Of a stretch of DNA of 64,000 nucleotides, positions 28,530 through 37,930 are shown piece after piece. Every line of letters begins with the position of its first letter. Positions within the stretch are counted from its first letter, which is position 1. The stretch spans positions 1,612,001-1,676,000 of the forward strand of contig CP073743.1 of NCBI GenBank assembly GCA_024397935.1. Reading direction: 5' to 3'. This stretch comes from a bacterium SCSIO 12844 (GTDB lineage Bacteria; Pseudomonadota; Gammaproteobacteria; Francisellales; Francisellaceae). Below the pieces are notes generated by a model. That model was not told where the DNA came from and searched no databases. It worked only from the letters and a program-made list of their open reading frames with translations. A program made the translations under genes and the position numbers.

Positions 28530-28994
28530 ATGATTGAAATTGCATTACATGAACCAGAAATTCCACCGAATACAGGTAATATAATTCGACTGTGTGCGAA
28601 CTCTGGCGCACCTCTACATTTAATCGAACCATTAGGCTTTGCTTGGGATGATAAAAAGTTAAGGCGAGCAGGTCTTGATTATCATGAGTTTGCTGATATT
28701 AATCATCATAAAAATTTTGATGATTTTAAAAGAGAGACACAAAAAACTCGTGTATTTGCAATATCAACACATGGTACTACTTATTATCATGATGTGGACT
28801 ATCAAGCAGGTGATATTTTATTATTTGGGCCTGAAACACGTGGACTTCCAAAAGACTATCTTGCATCTTTACCGAAACAACAAGTGATTAGAATACCAAT
28901 GCTACCTGAGTCACGAAGTTTAAATTTATCAAATTCAGTTGCTGTAATTTTATATGAAGCTTGGCGGCAGTTAGGATTTAATCAAGGAATATAA
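28530..28994 (+). CDS. trmL: tRNA (cytidine/uridine-34-2'-O)-methyltransferase
   Basis: 154 aa, the family's normal size. SPOUT knot motifs are complete: [55 protein letters not shown] and ILYEAWRQ. It methylates the wobble ribose of the two tRNA-Leu isoacceptors with SAM. It stands alone on the plus strand, divergent from gtrB. Confidence 0.95.
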   Translation: MIEIALHEPEIPPNTGNIIRLCANSGAPLHLIEPLGFAWDDKKLRRAGLDYHEFADINHHKNFDDFKRETQKTRVFAISTHGTTYYHDVDYQAGDILLFGPETRGLPKDYLASLPKQQVIRIPMLPESRSLNLSNSVAVILYEAWRQLGFNQGI

Positions 28995-28996
28995 AT

Positions 28997-29022
28997 AAGT
29001 TATATATAAACCATAAATATAA
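28997..29022. repeat. 26-bp direct repeat, copy 1
   Basis: Identical to 30180-30205. It begins AAGTTATATATAAACC and ends CATAAATATAA. It lies right after trmL and before the double GrpB gene. Copy 2 lies right before ychJ, so the two copies bracket the GrpB gene. A 21-bp version is at 56986-57006 on the other strand. Confidence 0.8.
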
Positions 29023-29034
29023 GGCCTGAAAATA

Positions 29035-30126
29035 ATGAGTATGAGTAACACTGGGAATGAAAAAATAAGGGATGTCGTTTTAGTTGCGCATAATGATCAA
29101 TGGCAAGAAGCTTTTCAAGCTGAAGCAGGTCGTATAAAAAAAATATTAGGTAATCATTGTGTTGATATTCATCATATAGGTAGTACAGCAATTCAAAAGA
29201 TTAGTGCTAAACCAATTATTGATATGATGCCTGTAGTAGATAATTTATCAAAAATTGATCAATTAAATAATCAATTTGAACAGTTGGGTTATCAAGTGAT
29301 GGGAGAATTTGGCATACCTAACAGGAGGTATTATTGGAAATCAAAAGAAAAAAGAACCCATCATATTCATTTATTTGAAAAAGATAATCCTCATATTAGT
29401 CGTCATTTGGAATTTAGAGATTTTCTCAGTCAAAATTTAGATTATGCTAAAGCCTATGAGTTAATTAAAACTAATTTAGCCAATGCATTTTCACAAGATA
29501 TAGATAATTATGTAAAAGGTAAAAGTGCTTTTATTGAATATATAGATTATAAAACAGGCAATGCAGATCAAATACAGAAAGAAGCTACTGATGATATTGA
29601 AATTGTAAGCTACGACCCTGCATGGCCAAAGCTTGCCAATCTTGAAATTAATATTATCAAAGCAATTGTAGAGCCGTTAAAATTAAATTATATAAAAATT
29701 GAGCATATAGGTAGTACAGCAATAGCTAATTTATCGAGTAAACCCATTATAGATATTTTTATTGTGATTGAAGATATTCAACAAGGCGTATTATGGGTGC
29801 CTATACTTGAAAAATTAGGTTATATATTTTGGCAAGAAAATCCAGATAAAAAACATTTGCGCTTTTTTAAAGGGATGCCACCATATGGTAAAAAAAGAAC
29901 ACACCATGTTCATATCGTTGCCAAAGATAACCCAAGATGGATTCATAGTGTTTTATTTAGGGATATATTGAAAAAAAATAAAGAACTAAAATTAGAATAT
30001 GAGCAACTTAAATTAGAGTTAGCTGAGCAATTTAAAAATGACCGTGAAGCTTATACAGATAAGAAACATGATTTTATTAAAATGGTTTTAAGAGCATCAG
30101 GCTTTGATGAAGAAATTAAAAGATAA
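29035..30126 (+). CDS. Tandem GrpB (UPF0157) nucleotidyltransferase-fold protein
   Basis: 363 aa, twice the usual UPF0157 length because the domain occurs twice: about 14-175 and 185-355. Each half begins with a V-x-Y/H-x-x-x-W motif (LVAHNDQWQEAF, IVSYDPAWPKLA) and has the core DIHHIGSTAIQKISAKPIID or KIEHIGSTAIANLSSKPIID, and a THHIH or THHVH strand. The halves are clearly diverged. GrpB proteins belong to the nucleotidyltransferase superfamily; their biological role is not settled. The segment is bracketed by 26-bp direct repeats. Confidence 0.88.
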   Translation: MSMSNTGNEKIRDVVLVAHNDQWQEAFQAEAGRIKKILGNHCVDIHHIGSTAIQKISAKPIIDMMPVVDNLSKIDQLNNQFEQLGYQVMGEFGIPNRRYYWKSKEKRTHHIHLFEKDNPHISRHLEFRDFLSQNLDYAKAYELIKTNLANAFSQDIDNYVKGKSAFIEYIDYKTGNADQIQKEATDDIEIVSYDPAWPKLANLEINIIKAIVEPLKLNYIKIEHIGSTAIANLSSKPIIDIFIVIEDIQQGVLWVPILEKLGYIFWQENPDKKHLRFFKGMPPYGKKRTHHVHIVAKDNPRWIHSVLFRDILKKNKELKLEYEQLKLELAEQFKNDREAYTDKKHDFIKMVLRASGFDEEIKR

Positions 30127-30179
30127 ATATAAAATTCTAAATTTATAAAAACTGTATTACACTGAGTGTATAATTAAAC

Positions 30180-30205
30180 AAGTTATATATAAACCATAAA
30201 TATAA
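30180..30205. repeat. 26-bp direct repeat, copy 2
   Basis: Exact second copy of 28997-29022, ending at the first base of the ychJ start codon, so it forms the ychJ upstream region. Confidence 0.8.
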
Positions 30206-30621
30206 TGATTACCAAAAACAACTCAAAAGAGTTAATATGTCCATGCAAAAGTAAGTTAAATTACGATCAATGCTGTAAAATTGCTCATGATAATCATCAG
30301 AGTGTACAAACTGCAGAACAATTAATGCGTTCACGATATAGTGCTTATGTTTTAAAATTGGTTGATTATATTGTAGAGACAACACACCCACAAAAACGTT
30401 CAAAGAATCTATATCTTGAAATAGCTCAATGGGCAGAAAAACCAAAGTGGTTAAATCTTGAAATAATGAGTAAGCGTTTTGGTCAAGCAAACGATAAAGT
30501 AGGGTTTGTTGAATTTAAAGCATTGTATTTACTAGATGGAAAAGAGCAATTTATGCATGAGAATTCAAAATTTAAAAAATTCTCAAATAAATGGTATTAT
30601 TTTGATGGGAAATTAAAGTAA
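30205..30621 (+). CDS. ychJ: YchJ-family SEC-C motif protein (UPF0225)
   Basis: 138 aa. An N-terminal SEC-C zinc motif, CPCKSKLNYDQCCKIAHDN, is followed by AEQLMRSRYSAYVLKLVDYI, the YchJ helical core (NTF2-like), and by FKALYLLDGKEQFMHENSKF. The function of the family is unknown. The start codon overlaps the last base of the 26-bp repeat and there is no clear ribosome site, which is odd; a slightly later start is possible but would cut into the zinc motif. Confidence 0.88.
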   Translation: MITKNNSKELICPCKSKLNYDQCCKIAHDNHQSVQTAEQLMRSRYSAYVLKLVDYIVETTHPQKRSKNLYLEIAQWAEKPKWLNLEIMSKRFGQANDKVGFVEFKALYLLDGKEQFMHENSKFKKFSNKWYYFDGKLK

Positions 30622-30638
30622 ATAGCTCAAAAAATTGA

Positions 30639-31949
30639 TCACATAAACCGATGCTTTAAATAAAAATTTCTAATAAAATATCCAAGTATTAAAGCCCTTA
30701 ATATAAAAAAGCTGTAAAATGCTAACCAAAGGCCTAAATTACCATACGGCTTTAATACATACCATATCCCAAAAAATAGTATCACAGTTAAAATCATTCC
30801 ATTACGCATTTCTTTAAATAAATTTGCGCCAATTGCTATGCCATCTAATAAAAAACTTACAAAACTAACAAGTGGAAACAAAATCATAAATGGCATATAG
30901 TCAGAAGCCATATCTTTAACTAATTGAATATTAGTCATCCAATTTATAAAAGTATGTCCAAACAAAAGATAAATAATACTGAATAATAGACTACATGCTA
31001 GAGCCCAATAGCCAACTATGAAGATATTTTTTTTAAATTTTATAATATTTTTTTCACCAATTGCTTGACCTGAAAAAGCCTCTGCAACATTGTCAAATCC
31101 GCCCAGTGCATTAGACATTATTTGAAAAAAATTCATTAATAGAGTATTTACAGCAAGCACTAAAACGCTAATATAGCCACTCCATATAGTAAAAAAAGTA
31201 AAGACAATTATTAAACACAATGATCTAATGAAAATATCTCTATTAGCACTTAATAGTGGTTTAAATTTGTGAAGCTTTATTTTTGTTTTTATAAATATAT
31301 TTTTGAAATTAAGATAATGACTTATCAAATAAATTCCAACAAGTAAGCCAATATATTGAGATAGAACATCTGACCAAGCAATCCCTATTAATTTAAGTTG
31401 TAATATAACACCTAAAAAAATTGATAAAAGAATAGCTAGAAAATTAGTTATAATTAATAAAACAAGCGGGCCACGAGTTTTTTGTATTCCTATTAGAATA
31501 CCAACAACGATGAAGTTTATTAATACTGCAGGAGCACCCCAAATACGTATATTATAATATTGGCGCATTAAGTTATTGATTTCTTGATTTGGATGTATCC
31601 ATAATGAAAAAAATCGAAATAATGGATATTGTAAAATAATTAAACTCAGACCAATAACAATTGCTAAATAAATACTATGTAATAGGATATCATTGATCTT
31701 AGATTTATTTCTTTCACCATAAGCATGGGAAATTAAAGCTGTTGTTGTCATTCGAAAAAAACCTAATCCCCAATAAATAAAATTAAAGATCATAGTTCCA
31801 AGGCCGATAGCTGCAAGATAGGACTGGTTTTGGAAATGCCCTACAATTATGGTATTAATAAAACCTAACATAGGAACTGTTAAATTTGATAAAATTAATG
31901 GAAAAGCTAGTTTAGGAATATCAAAGTGGAAATTAAAGTTTTTGAACAC
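30639..31949 (-). CDS. MATE-family efflux transporter
   Basis: 436 aa, GTG start with AGGA 10 bases upstream, twelve membrane segments. The family pattern is seen in FPLILSNLTVPMLGFINTII, the LGLGTMIFNF region, ALISHAYGER and, in the second half, GFDNVAEAFSGQAIGEKN. This subgroup (DinF-like) exports cationic drugs or other compounds in exchange for Na+ or H+. It is convergent with ychJ. Confidence 0.88.
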   Translation of the reverse strand: MFKNFNFHFDIPKLAFPLILSNLTVPMLGFINTIIVGHFQNQSYLAAIGLGTMIFNFIYWGLGFFRMTTTALISHAYGERNKSKINDILLHSIYLAIVIGLSLIILQYPLFRFFSLWIHPNQEINNLMRQYYNIRIWGAPAVLINFIVVGILIGIQKTRGPLVLLIITNFLAILLSIFLGVILQLKLIGIAWSDVLSQYIGLLVGIYLISHYLNFKNIFIKTKIKLHKFKPLLSANRDIFIRSLCLIIVFTFFTIWSGYISVLVLAVNTLLMNFFQIMSNALGGFDNVAEAFSGQAIGEKNIIKFKKNIFIVGYWALACSLLFSIIYLLFGHTFINWMTNIQLVKDMASDYMPFMILFPLVSFVSFLLDGIAIGANLFKEMRNGMILTVILFFGIWYVLKPYGNLGLWLAFYSFFILRALILGYFIRNFYLKHRFM

Positions 31950-32050
31950 AAATTTTAGTTCCTATTGAAAATATGTGACCGATATTAGCATGTGCTTTAT
32001 ATACTGTAAAACTTAATAATAAAATATATGAACATGCTGTTACAAAAGGC

Positions 32051-33133
32051 CTAAATTACAATTTTTTCCAAATATTTTGAAGGTGGAACACCTTCCCAAC
32101 GTTTAAAAGCACGACGAAAATTTGCTACATCATGATAACCTAAATTAAATGCAATTTCTTGAATTGCCATTTGTTTATTACGCAAATATGAAATAGCTAG
32201 TGTGTGTTTAACTGTCTCTAATATTTCTCGATAAGTTGTTCCTTCTTTTAATAAACGCCGATGCATGGTTCTGGGTGATAAATGAAACTTTTGTGCTATT
32301 GATTCTAAAGGTTGAGCATAATGTTTACTTTCTAAAAGTAATTGATAAATTTGTTGACTAATTAAAGGTTTTTTATTGATTGTTTCTAGTTCTTTTTGAC
32401 AGATATTCACTGCATAAATGTAGGTTTCAGTATCTGCCATTGGTAGTGGCTTATCTAATATTGACAAAGGTAATGCAATACCATTAAAGGGTTGATTATA
32501 AATTATATCACATTGAAATAAATCAGAGGCCAATTGAGCTTGTGAGTTTTCTGCAAATGAAAATGCAACATAGATTGAATTATTTGATGTCATGGTAATA
32601 TAGTCAATTAACCTTTTAAGCGCTAAAGCAACAGCTTCAATAATAATTTCTTTTACATCATCAAGTGGGTGATTTTCATTTATTTGAATTAACAAATAAC
32701 CGCCTTGAGATTGCTGTTTAATAGAAATAAGGTTAGTTCTTAAAGGTAGAAAGTTTTCAAGTAGGTTGATTGACTGACGAAGTGAGGCACTATTCATCAT
32801 CGCAAAGCCTAAAATACCATGTGTATTTGTTAGTAGGCGATCACCAACCATAAGTCCAATTGAGGGGTTATTCAATAGCTTTTTTGCTTGTTTAAGTAAT
32901 TGATAAAAGTCAGACCAAGCTAAAGAAATAACGGGATCATTTAGATGCTTTTCATTCATAAATTTTTTATTTATCCAAGTATTTAGGTGCTTATGATGTT
33001 CACTAATAATCGTTATAATTTGCCTAATACAATAAGATGGAAGTGAGATATTTGATTGAAACACAATGTAATTTCCATATTTACATAAATAATCAATACA
33101 AATAATTGTCAAAAAATAACCCCTTAATGTCAA
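32051..33133 (-). CDS. AraC-type regulator, probably of the AlkB fusion gene
   Basis: 360 aa. The N-terminal part (about 40-230) has the sensing domain found in OruR/ArgR-like AraC proteins (arabinose-binding-like PF12625 type). The C-terminal 100 residues hold two helix-turn-helix units: LESIAQKFHLSPRTMHRRLL and MAIQEIAFNLGYHDVANFRR followed by AFKRWEGVPPSKY. The first 20-25 residues are hydrophobic and atypical, so the real start may lie further in. It is divergent from the alkane-hydroxylase-like gene with a 70-bp gap, the usual arrangement for a regulator and its target. Confidence 0.86.
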   Translation of the reverse strand: MTLRGYFLTIICIDYLCKYGNYIVFQSNISLPSYCIRQIITIISEHHKHLNTWINKKFMNEKHLNDPVISLAWSDFYQLLKQAKKLLNNPSIGLMVGDRLLTNTHGILGFAMMNSASLRQSINLLENFLPLRTNLISIKQQSQGGYLLIQINENHPLDDVKEIIIEAVALALKRLIDYITMTSNNSIYVAFSFAENSQAQLASDLFQCDIIYNQPFNGIALPLSILDKPLPMADTETYIYAVNICQKELETINKKPLISQQIYQLLLESKHYAQPLESIAQKFHLSPRTMHRRLLKEGTTYREILETVKHTLAISYLRNKQMAIQEIAFNLGYHDVANFRRAFKRWEGVPPSKYLEKIVI

Positions 33134-33202
33134 TAGAGAACCTATTAACTTATCTTATTGTTTTTTAGAATAAAATAGTTAAACAACAATAAGACTAAGA
33201 CG

Positions 33203-35401
33203 ATGTTTTCATTTTTTAGTAAAAAACCTATGAACTATCAAGTTGTTATTAATAATAAGTTAATTGATATTGACCATAGAGAAACTATTTTACAAGGCGC
33301 ACTTAACGCAGGGTTAGACTTTCCATATAGTTGTCGTGTTGGTGGCTGTGCAACGTGTAAATGTAAGTTAATTAAAGGTAGAGTTAAGGAATTAACTGAA
33401 ACAGGATATATCCTGTCAAGCGATGAACTTGCTAAGGGATATATTTTAGCCTGTCAGAGTAGAGCTATAACGGATATTGAAATTGATGTTGATTTAGAGT
33501 CATTTAGTGACATTAAATTTGTAAAAGGCAAAGTTATTTCCCAAGAAAAACTAACGCATGATATTATTGAACTTAGAGTAAAATTAGAGAAAGCACTTGA
33601 TTATAAAGCAGGGCAATATGCGAGTTTAACGTTTGATGATATGCCTGAAGTTTCAAGAAATTATTCCTTTGCAACACCAGTTAATAATAATTTTGAAGTA
33701 AGTTTTTATATCAAACATATACCAGAAGGTATGCTTTCAACGATAGTTGCAGAAGAAAATCTGCAAGGTAAAACTATAACACTTGAAGGGCCTAAAGGTA
33801 ATTTTTTTCTTAAAGATAAAAAGTTAGAGTTATTATTTATTGCTGGTGGAAGTGGGCTAGCTCCAATTCTTGCAATTTTACAAGAGACACTAGATAAAGG
33901 TAATTGTTATCCTGTTACTTTTCTTTTTGGGGCAAGAACAAAAGACGATTTATACCAATTAGAGAAAGTTGAACAAATTAAAAAAAATTGGACAGAACAA
34001 TTTGAATTTACTGTTGTTTTATCTGATGCTGATGATGATGAAAATTGGCAAGGTAAAAAAGGATTGGTTGCTGATCATATTCAACTAATTAACCCTGAAA
34101 ATACTGAAACTTATTTATGCGGGCCAAAGGGTATGATTGATCATGCTGAAGAAAAATTAATTTCAATGGGAATTAATAAACAATCAATTTATGCGGATCG
34201 TTTTTTAACTCAAGCTGACTTAAAGCTGGTTAATAAACAAAAAGATAACAATTTAAAATCAAGTACAATGATTTTTCATTATTTGAAATATACGATATTT
34301 CATTTAGTTGGCCTGTATGCATTAGCTAGTATTTTAGCAGGTGGTATGTATACAGTATTTGCACTCATTTTCATTATTATTTTTTATACTGTTGGTGATG
34401 AATATTCAGGAAATGATACCTCAACACCACAATTTAAATACCCAAGTATTTTAACTTATCAATTATGGCTTGCATTACCTTTGTTAATCTTAATTATTTT
34501 TGCATTAATTTGGCGTTTTAGTGAATATGATTTTCTTTATTTTGGAAGTTTTTTAAGTCATTTATTGGGTTATGATTTATTAAAAATAAGAGCGAGTAAT
34601 TCAATTGGAAGTGATATCTCAGCAATCATTTTAACAGGGCTAATGATTGGGTTAATTGGTACAATTACCGCACATGAATTAACGCATAGAACTTGGGATA
34701 AAACATCAATGCTAATTGGCCGCTGGTTACTCGGCTTTAGTTTTGATGCTGCATTTTCTATTGAACATGTCTATGGGCATCATCGATATGTTGCAACAGC
34801 TGAAGATCCTGCAACAGCACCAAGAGGTAGAAGTGTATATTTTCATATATTAGCTTCAACAATAAAAGGCAATATCAGTGCTTGGAATATTGAAAAAAAT
34901 CGCTTAAATAAAAAAAACTCATCATTTTTCTCTTTTAAAAATGTATTATTTCGTGGTTATTTGATGAGTATTTTATTAATCATTGCTGCATATCTTATTG
35001 GGGGAATAATAAGTATGTTTGCTTTTATTATTTGCGCACTAATAGCTAAATCATTACTTGAAATTGTTAACTATATGGAACATTACGGTATGGTACGTAT
35101 TTCATCATTACCAGTTCAACCTCGCCACTCATGGAATGCCAATAAGCGATTAAGCTCATGGAGTATGTTTAATTTAACACGACATTCCCATCACCATGCT
35201 GAAGGTGAAGTAGCTTATCAAAATCTAAAGCCATTTCCTGAAGCACCTATGATGATCAGTGGTTATCTGACAATGATCATTATTGCAATGATCCCACCAT
35301 TATGGTTTAAATTAATGAAGCCAAAAGTAGATCAGTGGGATCAAGAATTTGCATCTGATGAAGAAAAACGATTGATTGATAAAATTTATAAAGCTACCTA
35401 A
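33203..35401 (+). CDS. Ferredoxin - ferredoxin reductase - AlkB-like hydroxylase fusion
   Basis: 732 aa with three parts. Residues 10-95 are a plant-type 2Fe-2S ferredoxin with C44, C49, C52 and C84. Residues about 105-340 are an FAD/NAD(P)H reductase (SRNYSFATP for FAD, FIAGGSGLAPILA and YLCGPKGMIDHAE for nucleotide). Residues about 360-732 are a membrane di-iron hydroxylase with all AlkB histidine boxes: HELTHR (491-496), EHVYGHH (521-527), NYMEHYGM and RHSHHHAEGE (from 660). The protein should carry electrons from NAD(P)H to a membrane site that hydroxylates an alkane, fatty acid or similar chain. An AraC regulator is divergent. The substrate is unknown. Confidence 0.93.
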   Translation: MFSFFSKKPMNYQVVINNKLIDIDHRETILQGALNAGLDFPYSCRVGGCATCKCKLIKGRVKELTETGYILSSDELAKGYILACQSRAITDIEIDVDLESFSDIKFVKGKVISQEKLTHDIIELRVKLEKALDYKAGQYASLTFDDMPEVSRNYSFATPVNNNFEVSFYIKHIPEGMLSTIVAEENLQGKTITLEGPKGNFFLKDKKLELLFIAGGSGLAPILAILQETLDKGNCYPVTFLFGARTKDDLYQLEKVEQIKKNWTEQFEFTVVLSDADDDENWQGKKGLVADHIQLINPENTETYLCGPKGMIDHAEEKLISMGINKQSIYADRFLTQADLKLVNKQKDNNLKSSTMIFHYLKYTIFHLVGLYALASILAGGMYTVFALIFIIIFYTVGDEYSGNDTSTPQFKYPSILTYQLWLALPLLILIIFALIWRFSEYDFLYFGSFLSHLLGYDLLKIRASNSIGSDISAIILTGLMIGLIGTITAHELTHRTWDKTSMLIGRWLLGFSFDAAFSIEHVYGHHRYVATAEDPATAPRGRSVYFHILASTIKGNISAWNIEKNRLNKKNSSFFSFKNVLFRGYLMSILLIIAAYLIGGIISMFAFIICALIAKSLLEIVNYMEHYGMVRISSLPVQPRHSWNANKRLSSWSMFNLTRHSHHHAEGEVAYQNLKPFPEAPMMISGYLTMIIIAMIPPLWFKLMKPKVDQWDQEFASDEEKRLIDKIYKAT

Positions 35402-35648
35402 AGCCATCTCAAATATTCATAATCTATTAACATTCACGAAAATAATATTTCTTTAACTAGCTTCATATTACAATTAAACTAATTATTTGAATTATCGTAT
35501 ATTATTTTTTATTATTGGATTTATTATAATCAAATATAATCTTTATTTGTCTCAGGATTTAATTCTTATTGCTTAATATGAATGATTTTTTTGTGTTAGT
35601 TTTCTATTGAGAAAAGGATTTTCAAATTAGATAAATGGAGTTATTCAC

Positions 35649-37151
35649 ATGAATCAGTTGGATATTACATTATTAATCATTGACCAATATATAAAACAGC
35701 AAGAAGCTAAAAAAAGTATTTCTAAATATTTTACAAATGAAATAGAACAAGCAAAGCTACTATCTGAAATATTGCAAGGTATGATTAAATCAAAATCAAT
35801 CATATCAGAGTTTGATTTTGAACTCATCGAAGACCCAAATGAATTTGAAATTATTGAAATGCCTGAAGTTATCGATGATTTTGAACAAATTCAATTAAAT
35901 ACAAGCCAACATATAGATAACCTTAATCATATTAATGATTTTATAAATGGGTTTATTCAACGCAATACAAAATTAATGAAACAAGCATTAAAAAATTGTC
36001 GAATTGAAAAATCAATAGATTTTGAAGAGTTTATAATAAATAGTGAAAGTTTAAGAGTGGTAATTGAGTATACATTAACAGTTAAACAGTCTACAGCACC
36101 TGATAAGTATAATCATCAATCTAGTGCTTTTAATGAACAATTAGTTAAAAGAAAACTTCCTGACTTTGAAGACTCAGTTATCTTAGAGCCAACTAATAAA
36201 GGTGGCAAACAAAAATATTTTCAAGATGGATTTGTTTATGCCAGAAGTGAGGATATTGTTGAAGAATTTGAAAAAGAAGTGGCTTTAAAAGAGTATGTTA
36301 CAGCAATTTTAGATCCAACTCATCAAGCATTTCTATTAGATAGAATGTCTTTCCAGGAACAAGATCCTAAATATCCGCTAAGAGCTAGAGTTTCAATATA
36401 TGGCTTTGATAATGAGAACTATTTTGGTTTTGAAACCTTAGATCAATTTATGCAAAATACAGATAGGGGATATTCACCTCAACAAATTTTAGAAATTATA
36501 CAACAAATCTTTGATATTATGTTTCACTTTTGGGTTTATGGTATTTCTCATCAAGATTTACATGCAGGTAATATTAAAATAATTCCTGATAATGCCTATG
36601 ATGATGATCAAACTCATTTTAAAGTTAAAATATTTGATTTTGGTAATGCCGAGTTTAGCCCACAATTACCAAAACAAAAATTATTAATTGATTGGTTATA
36701 CCTTTTAAAATCATCCTCTTTAACTTATTCAGATGAATTAGGTAGGACGGTAATGAGCTACCTACCATTTGAAAATGATGTTAGTAATAAACATTATCCA
36801 ATTTTCAAATTACTACAGATTATAGATTATCAAGATACTTTAAAAACAATTTTTGAAAAACATAGTGACTTTTTTATTAATTCTCTTATATATGCTGACA
36901 TATCTAATCCAGAAGCATTTAAATATTTATATGATAATTTTAAATATAGTTTATTTTACGAACTAGAAGAAAGCATTAAGCAACGTTATATTTCTATAGA
37001 TGATGTTGAAGAAGATATTTTACTGATAAACCCTGCAATCGAAGTCATAGAAGATGATGAATATTCTCAAGTTACAAAACCAAAAAGCTTATTTTTCAAA
37101 TCATTTAGTCAAAATCAGTCTAGCAAATTAATTGATTCAATTTATGAGTAG
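35649..37151 (+). CDS. Protein-kinase-like effector candidate
   Basis: 500 aa, no signal peptide. A kinase-fold catalytic loop is readable: HQDLHAGNIK from residue 301 (H-x-D-L-x3-N) and, 27 residues later, KIFDFGNAE with D330-F-G. The loop resembles the APH/ABC1 style as much as Ser/Thr kinases. A possible alpha-C helix, EEFEKEVALKEYV, lies about 95 residues before. The glycine-rich loop and ATP lysine are not obvious. The first 180 residues and last 100 are unassigned. A 193-aa gene follows after 26 bp. Role as an effector or small-molecule kinase is inference. Confidence 0.65.
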   Translation: MNQLDITLLIIDQYIKQQEAKKSISKYFTNEIEQAKLLSEILQGMIKSKSIISEFDFELIEDPNEFEIIEMPEVIDDFEQIQLNTSQHIDNLNHINDFINGFIQRNTKLMKQALKNCRIEKSIDFEEFIINSESLRVVIEYTLTVKQSTAPDKYNHQSSAFNEQLVKRKLPDFEDSVILEPTNKGGKQKYFQDGFVYARSEDIVEEFEKEVALKEYVTAILDPTHQAFLLDRMSFQEQDPKYPLRARVSIYGFDNENYFGFETLDQFMQNTDRGYSPQQILEIIQQIFDIMFHFWVYGISHQDLHAGNIKIIPDNAYDDDQTHFKVKIFDFGNAEFSPQLPKQKLLIDWLYLLKSSSLTYSDELGRTVMSYLPFENDVSNKHYPIFKLLQIIDYQDTLKTIFEKHSDFFINSLIYADISNPEAFKYLYDNFKYSLFYELEESIKQRYISIDDVEEDILLINPAIEVIEDDEYSQVTKPKSLFFKSFSQNQSSKLIDSIYE

Positions 37152-37176
37152 TTAGAAGATAAAAGGAGTTTCCAAA

Positions 37177-37758
37177 GTGTATAAAATTTTTGTTGAACAT
37201 ATAATTAATTATTTTGATCAAAATAATTTTGATACTTGTAAAGCAACAATAAATAGGGCGATAGAAAAAGCTGGTAATGAGCATTATGGATATGGTGTTA
37301 TAAACTACTTTAATGGTAAAGCAAAGCAACAATACCAAAATGCGATTTTAATTTTATCTGAACTTGATGATGAAGAACAATATTACCAAGTACTTCTTAA
37401 AATATGTAATGATAATTATCAGAATGACCCAAGTAGCATTATTAGTAATTGGAATATCTCATCAGGTGCTTGGAATAGTTATAGTTCATTTAATACTAAA
37501 GTAATGAGATGTTTATTATTAGAAATGGGTATATTAGATATTTTATATGAGAGTGGTAGCCTATCATACGAAGATTCAGAAGCAGCTATAAATGAAAAAA
37601 TAGAGGTATTTAGTAAAAAAACATTTCTTACGCTTATAAATCATTTTGGTCTACTAGCAGCTAATGAAGATGAAATTATTCTAGTTGAAAAAAAACCACC
37701 TTCGATGTTTGCTGAACACAACCATTCGCCAGAAATTATCTCTCGTGATTATGAATAA
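37177..37758 (+). CDS. Hypothetical protein paired with the kinase-like gene
   Basis: 193 aa, GTG start with AAAAGGAG 8 bases upstream. It is acidic, probably mostly helical and cytosolic. Stretches such as NNFDTCKATINRAIEKAGNE and AILILSELDDEEQYYQVLLK could be helical-hairpin repeats. It has no recognised domain. The 26-bp spacing suggests co-expression with the kinase-like gene, so it may be a partner, inhibitor or substrate; this is inference only. Confidence 0.6.
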   Translation: MYKIFVEHIINYFDQNNFDTCKATINRAIEKAGNEHYGYGVINYFNGKAKQQYQNAILILSELDDEEQYYQVLLKICNDNYQNDPSSIISNWNISSGAWNSYSSFNTKVMRCLLLEMGILDILYESGSLSYEDSEAAINEKIEVFSKKTFLTLINHFGLLAANEDEIILVEKKPPSMFAEHNHSPEIISRDYE

Positions 37759-37913
37759 AAAGCTAAATTATTTCAAATTTCTTAATGATATCTAACTAAA
37801 TTATATAAATATTTTTCAATTTATCTGATTATTATATTTCTGTCTATTTATTGATTGAGTTAATTATTAGTCTGATTATTGGTATTATTCAATTGTATTA
37901 AAATATCTTAATC

Positions 37914-37927
37914 TATAGAGGGTTGCA
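37914..37927 (+). promoter_or_regulatory. TATAGAGGGTTGCA leader before FAD oxidoreductase
   Basis: A 14-bp string identical to 45764-45777, ending 3 bases before the ATG at 37931. The GGGTTGCA part also precedes the papain-like gene at 8254 and, as GGGTTGTA, the ankyrin gene. GAGG inside could serve as a ribosome site. Confidence 0.45.
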
Positions 37928-37930
37928 TAC

